From an uncultured Methanobrevibacter sp. (GTDB lineage: Archaea; Methanobacteriota; Methanobacteria; Methanobacteriales; Methanobacteriaceae), in NCBI RefSeq assembly GCF_937906425.1, contig NZ_CALCYR010000249.1:1-8092 (forward strand): 8,092 nucleotides of DNA. Direction: 5' to 3'. The notes below the pieces were generated by a model. The model was not told the origin of the DNA. It worked only from the letters and a program-made list of their open reading frames with translations, and made no database searches. The position numbers were made by a program, and so were the translations under genes. Every line of letters begins with the position of its first letter. The first letter of the stretch is position 1. Shown here piece after piece: positions 5,680 through 8,092 of this stretch.

Positions 5680-5703
5680 AAGTTTTAAAACGATTTAAAA
5701 CTT
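5680..5703 (+). promoter_or_regulatory. Perfect 24-bp palindrome just upstream of nifB
   Basis: AAGTTTTAAA (5680-5689) and TTTAAAACTT (5694-5703) pair exactly over ten bases around ACGA. The site ends seven bases before the nifB ribosome binding site and 18 bases before the ATG. It could be a DNA operator or, in RNA, a hairpin controlling access to the ribosome binding site. Although A/T-rich, ten exact pairs with a tetraloop exceed what local composition would usually give. Confidence 0.45.
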
Positions 5704-5721
5704 ATGTGTTGAGGTAATAAT

Positions 5722-6612
5722 ATGATTAGCAAAAACATTGACTGTGGAGGCAGTCATAAAGGTTCAAAATTTGCTCACATAACAAAAGTTCATCCATGTT
5801 ATAATGAAAAGTTGCATGACAAGGTCGGTAGGGTTCATGTTCCTATTGCGCCAAAATGTAATATAGGATGTAATTTCTGTATTAGATCAATTAACAATGA
5901 TGAAGACCGTCCAGGTGTTGCAGGTTCAATTATGAGTGCAGATGAAGCTGTTGAACATGTAAAAAAAGTAACTGAGGACAGTGCCATTACTGTAGTTGGT
6001 GTGGCTGGTCCTGGTGATTCCCTGGCTAATGAGGCTACATTTGAATTCTTTGAAAAAATTAATAAGGAAAAACCTGACTTGATTAAATGTATGAGTACAA
6101 ACGGTCTTTTGCTTCCTAAATATGCTGAAAGGATTGCAGAATTAGGTGTAAATACTGTTACCGTAACCGTCAATTCCGTGGACCCTGAAATAGGAAAGGA
6201 CGTTTATGGATTCATTGTCTATGAAGGTGAAGTCTTAAGGGGACGTGAAGCTGCTGAGATTCTTATGAACAACCAACTTGAAGGAATTAAGAAAATCACT
6301 GACCTTGGTGTAGTTGTAAAAGTAAATGTGGTTCTTATTCCTGGCTTAAATGATGAACATATTGTTGACATCGCTAAAACCGTAAAAGAATGTGGTGCAG
6401 ACTTGGTAAATGTTCTTCCATTGATTCCATTGAATAAGATGGCTGATTATCCAAAACCTGGTTGTGGAGAAATTGAAAAGGCTCGCAGTGAAGTGGAAGA
6501 GTATCTTCCTGTATTCAGAGCTTGTACTCAATGTAGGGCAGACGCTTATGGAATCCCTGGAAAGAAACATGAAGATCATCATATAGGTAATGCTCCTCAG
6601 TCTCACTTCTAG
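5722..6612 (+). CDS. nifB: NifB-family radical SAM protein (L-cluster/NifB-co synthase), no NifX domain
   Basis: This 296-residue protein is a stand-alone archaeal-type NifB. Recognisable parts are HPC (24-26), VHVPIAPKC with H39, the radical SAM motif C46-x3-C50-x2-C53, RPGV (63-66), the SAM-binding VAGPGDSLAN (94-103), KCMSTNGLL with C123, and the C-terminal C268-x-x-C271-RADAYG. NifB fuses two [4Fe-4S] units and inserts a SAM-derived carbide to make the [8Fe-9S-C] cluster. The Cys that NifB proteins usually carry between the CxxxCxxC motif and RPGV is absent here (SINNDED, 56-62). The other expected ligands (C26, H39, C123, C268, C271) are present, with extra cysteines C8, C224 and C248. 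No nitrogenase gene is near; the neighbours are MCR-activation genes. The start has GAGGT six bases upstream. Another radical SAM activity of the same subfamily cannot be excluded. Confidence 0.88.
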   Translation: MISKNIDCGGSHKGSKFAHITKVHPCYNEKLHDKVGRVHVPIAPKCNIGCNFCIRSINNDEDRPGVAGSIMSADEAVEHVKKVTEDSAITVVGVAGPGDSLANEATFEFFEKINKEKPDLIKCMSTNGLLLPKYAERIAELGVNTVTVTVNSVDPEIGKDVYGFIVYEGEVLRGREAAEILMNNQLEGIKKITDLGVVVKVNVVLIPGLNDEHIVDIAKTVKECGADLVNVLPLIPLNKMADYPKPGCGEIEKARSEVEEYLPVFRACTQCRADAYGIPGKKHEDHHIGNAPQSHF

Positions 6613-6720
6613 GAGTTTTACTTTTTCTTTTTTCTTTAACTTTTACTTTTTAATTTTTAATTTTTACTTTTTAATTATTAATTATTAATTTTTAATTTTT
6701 AATTTTTACAGTTTATTTTT
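6613..6720 (+). terminator. Oligo-T termination region after nifB
   Basis: At least ten T-runs of four to six bases begin 8 bases after the nifB stop, with no hairpin of note. This is the expected look of an intrinsic oligo-T archaeal terminator and indicates that mtnA is transcribed from its own promoter. Confidence 0.55.
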
Positions 6721-6730
6721 ATTATTTAGC

Positions 6731-6854
6731 TATTTTTAACTATTTTTAACTATTTTAACTATTTTTAACTATTTTTACTTATTTTTATTATTTTATTCTT
6801 ATTTTTAGTTATTTTTAGGCATGTTTAACTATTTTTACTTATTTTTATTATTTT
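6731..6854. repeat. Phased TATTTTTAAC repeats and a 31-bp direct repeat
   Basis: TATTTTTAAC units lie at 6731-6740, 6741-6750, 6751-6759 (one T short) and 6760-6769, a period of about 10 bp, the DNA helical repeat. A 31-bp sequence beginning TTTAACTATTTTTACTT occurs without mismatch at 6764-6794 and 6824-6854, 60 bp apart. T-tracts in phase would be expected to bend the DNA. Confidence 0.75.
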
Positions 6855-6900
6855 TAACAATTTTTTTTAACTCTTTACTCTTTTTGCTTATTTTAAACAA

Positions 6901-6990
6901 TTTTTTAATTTTATAAAAATCTTTTTATTTTAAAGGTCAATTTTTTATTTTTTTAATTTTATAAAAATCTTTTTATTTTAAAAAGGCCAA
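6901..6990. repeat. Direct repeat of about 40 bp carrying TATA-like boxes, upstream of mtnA
   Basis: Positions 6901-6940 and 6948-6990 are two near-perfect copies, identical over a long stretch including TTTTATAAAAATC and then differing only by two extra A and one T/C change (AAAGGTC versus AAAAAGGCC). The shared TATA-like element is offset by exactly 48 bp. From the second copy, a start near 6985-6990 would give mtnA a leader of about 65 nt, so the repeat may be a duplicated promoter. Confidence 0.75.
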
Positions 6991-7051
6991 TATTCTATTG
7001 TAATATTAAATTAAATTTCACTTATTTTTATAAATTTATTATGGGATATTT

Positions 7052-8008
7052 ATGAGAACTGTTGAATGGGAAGATAATAAATTAAAACTTATTGATCAAA
7101 CTAAATTGCCTGATGAATTGACTTATGTTTACTGCAGCAATTATAAATCTGTTATTTATGCAATCAAGGAAATGATTGTTCGTGGTGCTCCAGCCATTGG
7201 TGTTACTGCTGCATTTGGTATGGCGCTTGCTCAAATTGCAGGTGAGGATATGGATAAGGTTGCAGAGGAAATGAAATCCGCTCGTCCTACTGCTGTCAAT
7301 TTGATGTGGGCTGTTGATAGGGTCATGAAGGCTCCTGATATGTTAAAGGAAGCTTTGGATATGGCTCGTGAAGACATTAATACCAATTTGGCTATTGGGG
7401 AATATGGTGCCAAGGTAATTGATGATGGAGACACTGTTTTAACTCACTGTAATGCTGGTGCACTTGCCTGTGTTGATTATGGTACTGCATTAGGTGTTTT
7501 CCGTTCTGCTTTTAATCAGGGAAAGGACATTCAGGTTATCTGTGATGAGACTCGTCCAAGAGGTCAAGGTGCAAGTCTAAGCGTTTGGGAAATGCAACAG
7601 GAAGGAATTCCTGTAAAATTGATTCCAGATGTTGCTAGCGGATATCTTATGTCTATTGGAAAGGTGGATAAGGTTGTTATAGGTGCAGACAGGGTTGCAC
7701 GTGATGGAATTGCTAATAAGATAGGTTCATTTATGGTTGCCCTTGCTGCAAAACGTTTTGATATTCCTTTTTATGTTGCAGCTCCAGTAAGTACTTTTGA
7801 TAGGGAAATTTCCATTTTTGACACTGAAATTGAGGAAAGAGACCCTGATGAAGTGATTTATTATGGCGGTGCAAGAATTTGTCCTGAAGGAACTGAAGTT
7901 ATAAATCCGGCTTTTGATATTGTTCCAAAGGACTTGATTACTGGTGTAATTACAGAAAAAGGAATAATTGATTTAAATAAGGAAGAAGACTTTGACAGTG
8001 TTTTCTAA
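7052..8008 (+). CDS. mtnA: S-methyl-5-thioribose-1-phosphate isomerase
   Basis: This 318-residue cytosolic enzyme of the eIF2B-related sugar-phosphate isomerase family converts the aldose 5-methylthioribose-1-phosphate to its ribulose form. Diagnostic MtnA sequences are RGAPAIG (44-50), RPTAVNLMWA (78-87), THCNAGALA with catalytic C133, DYGTALGV (142-149), ETRPRGQGA (166-174), GADRVARDG with catalytic D213, NKIGS (222-226) and AAPVSTFD (243-250). These separate it from ribose-1,5-bisphosphate isomerase and true eIF2B subunits. It is slightly shorter than typical bacterial MtnA (about 340-350 residues, from memory), mainly at the N-terminus and between motifs. In methanogens the pathway recycles methylthioadenosine and, as reported for Methanocaldococcus jannaschii, can also use 5-deoxyribose-phosphate derived from 5'-deoxyadenosine. 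It is probably an independent transcript, since the long T-rich spacer precedes it. The ATG chosen gives the full conserved N-terminus; the ribosome binding site is weak. Confidence 0.95.
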   Translation: MRTVEWEDNKLKLIDQTKLPDELTYVYCSNYKSVIYAIKEMIVRGAPAIGVTAAFGMALAQIAGEDMDKVAEEMKSARPTAVNLMWAVDRVMKAPDMLKEALDMAREDINTNLAIGEYGAKVIDDGDTVLTHCNAGALACVDYGTALGVFRSAFNQGKDIQVICDETRPRGQGASLSVWEMQQEGIPVKLIPDVASGYLMSIGKVDKVVIGADRVARDGIANKIGSFMVALAAKRFDIPFYVAAPVSTFDREISIFDTEIEERDPDEVIYYGGARICPEGTEVINPAFDIVPKDLITGVITEKGIIDLNKEEDFDSVF

Positions 8009-8092
8009 ATTTAAATCATATATTTTTTTATTTTTTATTTCTAATTTTTTTCTAATTTTTTTCTAATTTTTTTCTAATTTTTTTCTAATTTT
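8009..8092 (+). terminator. mtnA termination region with an 11-bp T-tract tandem repeat
   Basis: After the mtnA stop the DNA turns T-rich, and from 8041 the unit CTAATTTTTTT recurs every 11 bp (starts 8041, 8052, 8063, 8074, 8085), running off the window edge. Each unit offers a T7 run on the + strand, an efficient type of archaeal terminator signal, so the array is in effect a serial terminator. The number of units is unknown because the window cuts it. Confidence 0.7.

Larger units (their letters stand above)
5117..5721. other. 605-bp non-coding region between mmp17 and nifB
   Basis: No gene of normal length is present. From left to right it holds T-rich termination signals after mmp17 (5117-5230), a nearly pure A/T stretch (5230-5450) with one GC-richer island AGGCTTGCTGG (5292-5302), a well-formed promoter (about 5470-5482), overlapping palindromes (5503-5523), a stable hairpin (5537-5569), and a 24-bp palindrome (5680-5703) before the nifB ribosome binding site GAGGT (5711-5715). 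AGTTAAAAGTTTA occurs twice, at 5312-5324 and 5502-5514. Neither GGAA nor TTCC occurs in the region, so there is no NrpR-type nitrogen operator of the GGAA-N6-TTCC form. Confidence 0.7.
6613..7051. other. 439-bp T-rich spacer between nifB and mtnA
   Basis: No gene is present. The + strand is overwhelmingly T and A with marked T excess. The first 70 bases hold many T4-T6 runs separated by C or AA, suited to nifB termination. A phased array of TATTTTTAAC units and two direct repeats follow (listed separately). The last part, 6991-7051, is the mtnA leader. TTTATAAA near 7028-7035 is TATA-like but too close to the ATG to be its promoter. No strong ribosome binding site precedes mtnA (only GGGA at 7043-7046). 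Confidence 0.65.

Noticed and set aside
5835..6173. 112-codon antisense frame inside nifB
   Set aside because: It is a reverse-strand shadow of a well-conserved gene, with no ribosome binding site and no recognisable protein features. The antisense frames inside mmp3, mmp5, mmp15, mmp17 and mtnA were rejected for the same reason.
7028..7035. TATA box directly before mtnA
   Set aside because: Normal spacing would start transcription at or after the ATG.
7041..7043. Earlier ATG as the mtnA start
   Set aside because: It leads to a stop after four codons and is out of frame with mtnA.
7052..8008. Ribose-1,5-bisphosphate isomerase or eIF2B subunit instead of MtnA
   Set aside because: THCNAGALA, ETRPRGQGA and NKIGS together are characteristic of MtnA.

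Overview
The window looks like chromosome of a hydrogenotrophic methanogen of the order Methanobacteriales, most likely Methanobrevibacter or a close relative. The reasons are a block of methanogenesis marker proteins (Mmp), strongly AT-rich DNA with very T-rich spacers, ATG starts preceded by GAGG/GAGGTGAT-type ribosome binding sites, and archaeal TATA-like boxes. The genus is inferred from base composition and protein flavour, not proven. All seven genes lie on the + strand. I see no tRNA, rRNA, insertion sequence, phage gene or CRISPR array.

Layout. Positions 1-349 are an AT-rich upstream region with a probable promoter and a perfect 15-bp palindrome. Then come mmp3 (350-1897), mmp6 (2091-2579), mmp5 (2619-3107), mmp15 (3109-4344) and mmp17 (4550-5116). 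mmp6-mmp5-mmp15 are tightly packed, with 39 nt and 1 nt gaps. The two wider spacers, mmp3/mmp6 and mmp15/mmp17, each hold their own tandem repeat (32 bp x3 and 39 bp x4). A 605-bp non-coding region (5117-5721) carries U-rich termination signals, a good archaeal promoter, overlapping palindromes at the predicted start site, an 11-bp-stem hairpin of unusually high GC, and a 24-bp palindrome just before the next gene. That gene is a stand-alone NifB-type radical SAM protein (5722-6612). A 439-bp T-rich, repeat-laden spacer leads to mtnA (7052-8008), and the window ends in an 11-bp T-tract repeat.

How the genes may work together. From what I recall of the literature, Mmp3 and Mmp17 belong to the ATP-driven complex that activates methyl-coenzyme M reductase (MCR) by reducing its Ni-F430, and cryo-EM of that complex showed nitrogenase-type [8Fe-9S-C] L-clusters. 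NifB is the enzyme that makes such clusters. There is no nitrogenase gene here, so a NifB-family gene beside the mmp block suggests a cluster supply line for MCR activation rather than nitrogen fixation. Mmp15 is a BadF/HgdC-type ATPase with the two cysteines expected for an inter-subunit Fe-S cluster; with Mmp5 (CxxC) and Mmp6 it could form a separate ATP-dependent electron-delivery module of unknown target. MtnA could recycle sugar phosphates derived from the 5'-deoxyadenosine or methylthioadenosine released by SAM-using enzymes such as NifB. The subunits Mmp7, McrC and AtwA (A2) are not in this window.

The points most worth a second look are the NifB/Mmp neighbourhood, a NifB that seems to lack one family cysteine, the structured region upstream of nifB, and the domain make-up of Mmp15.
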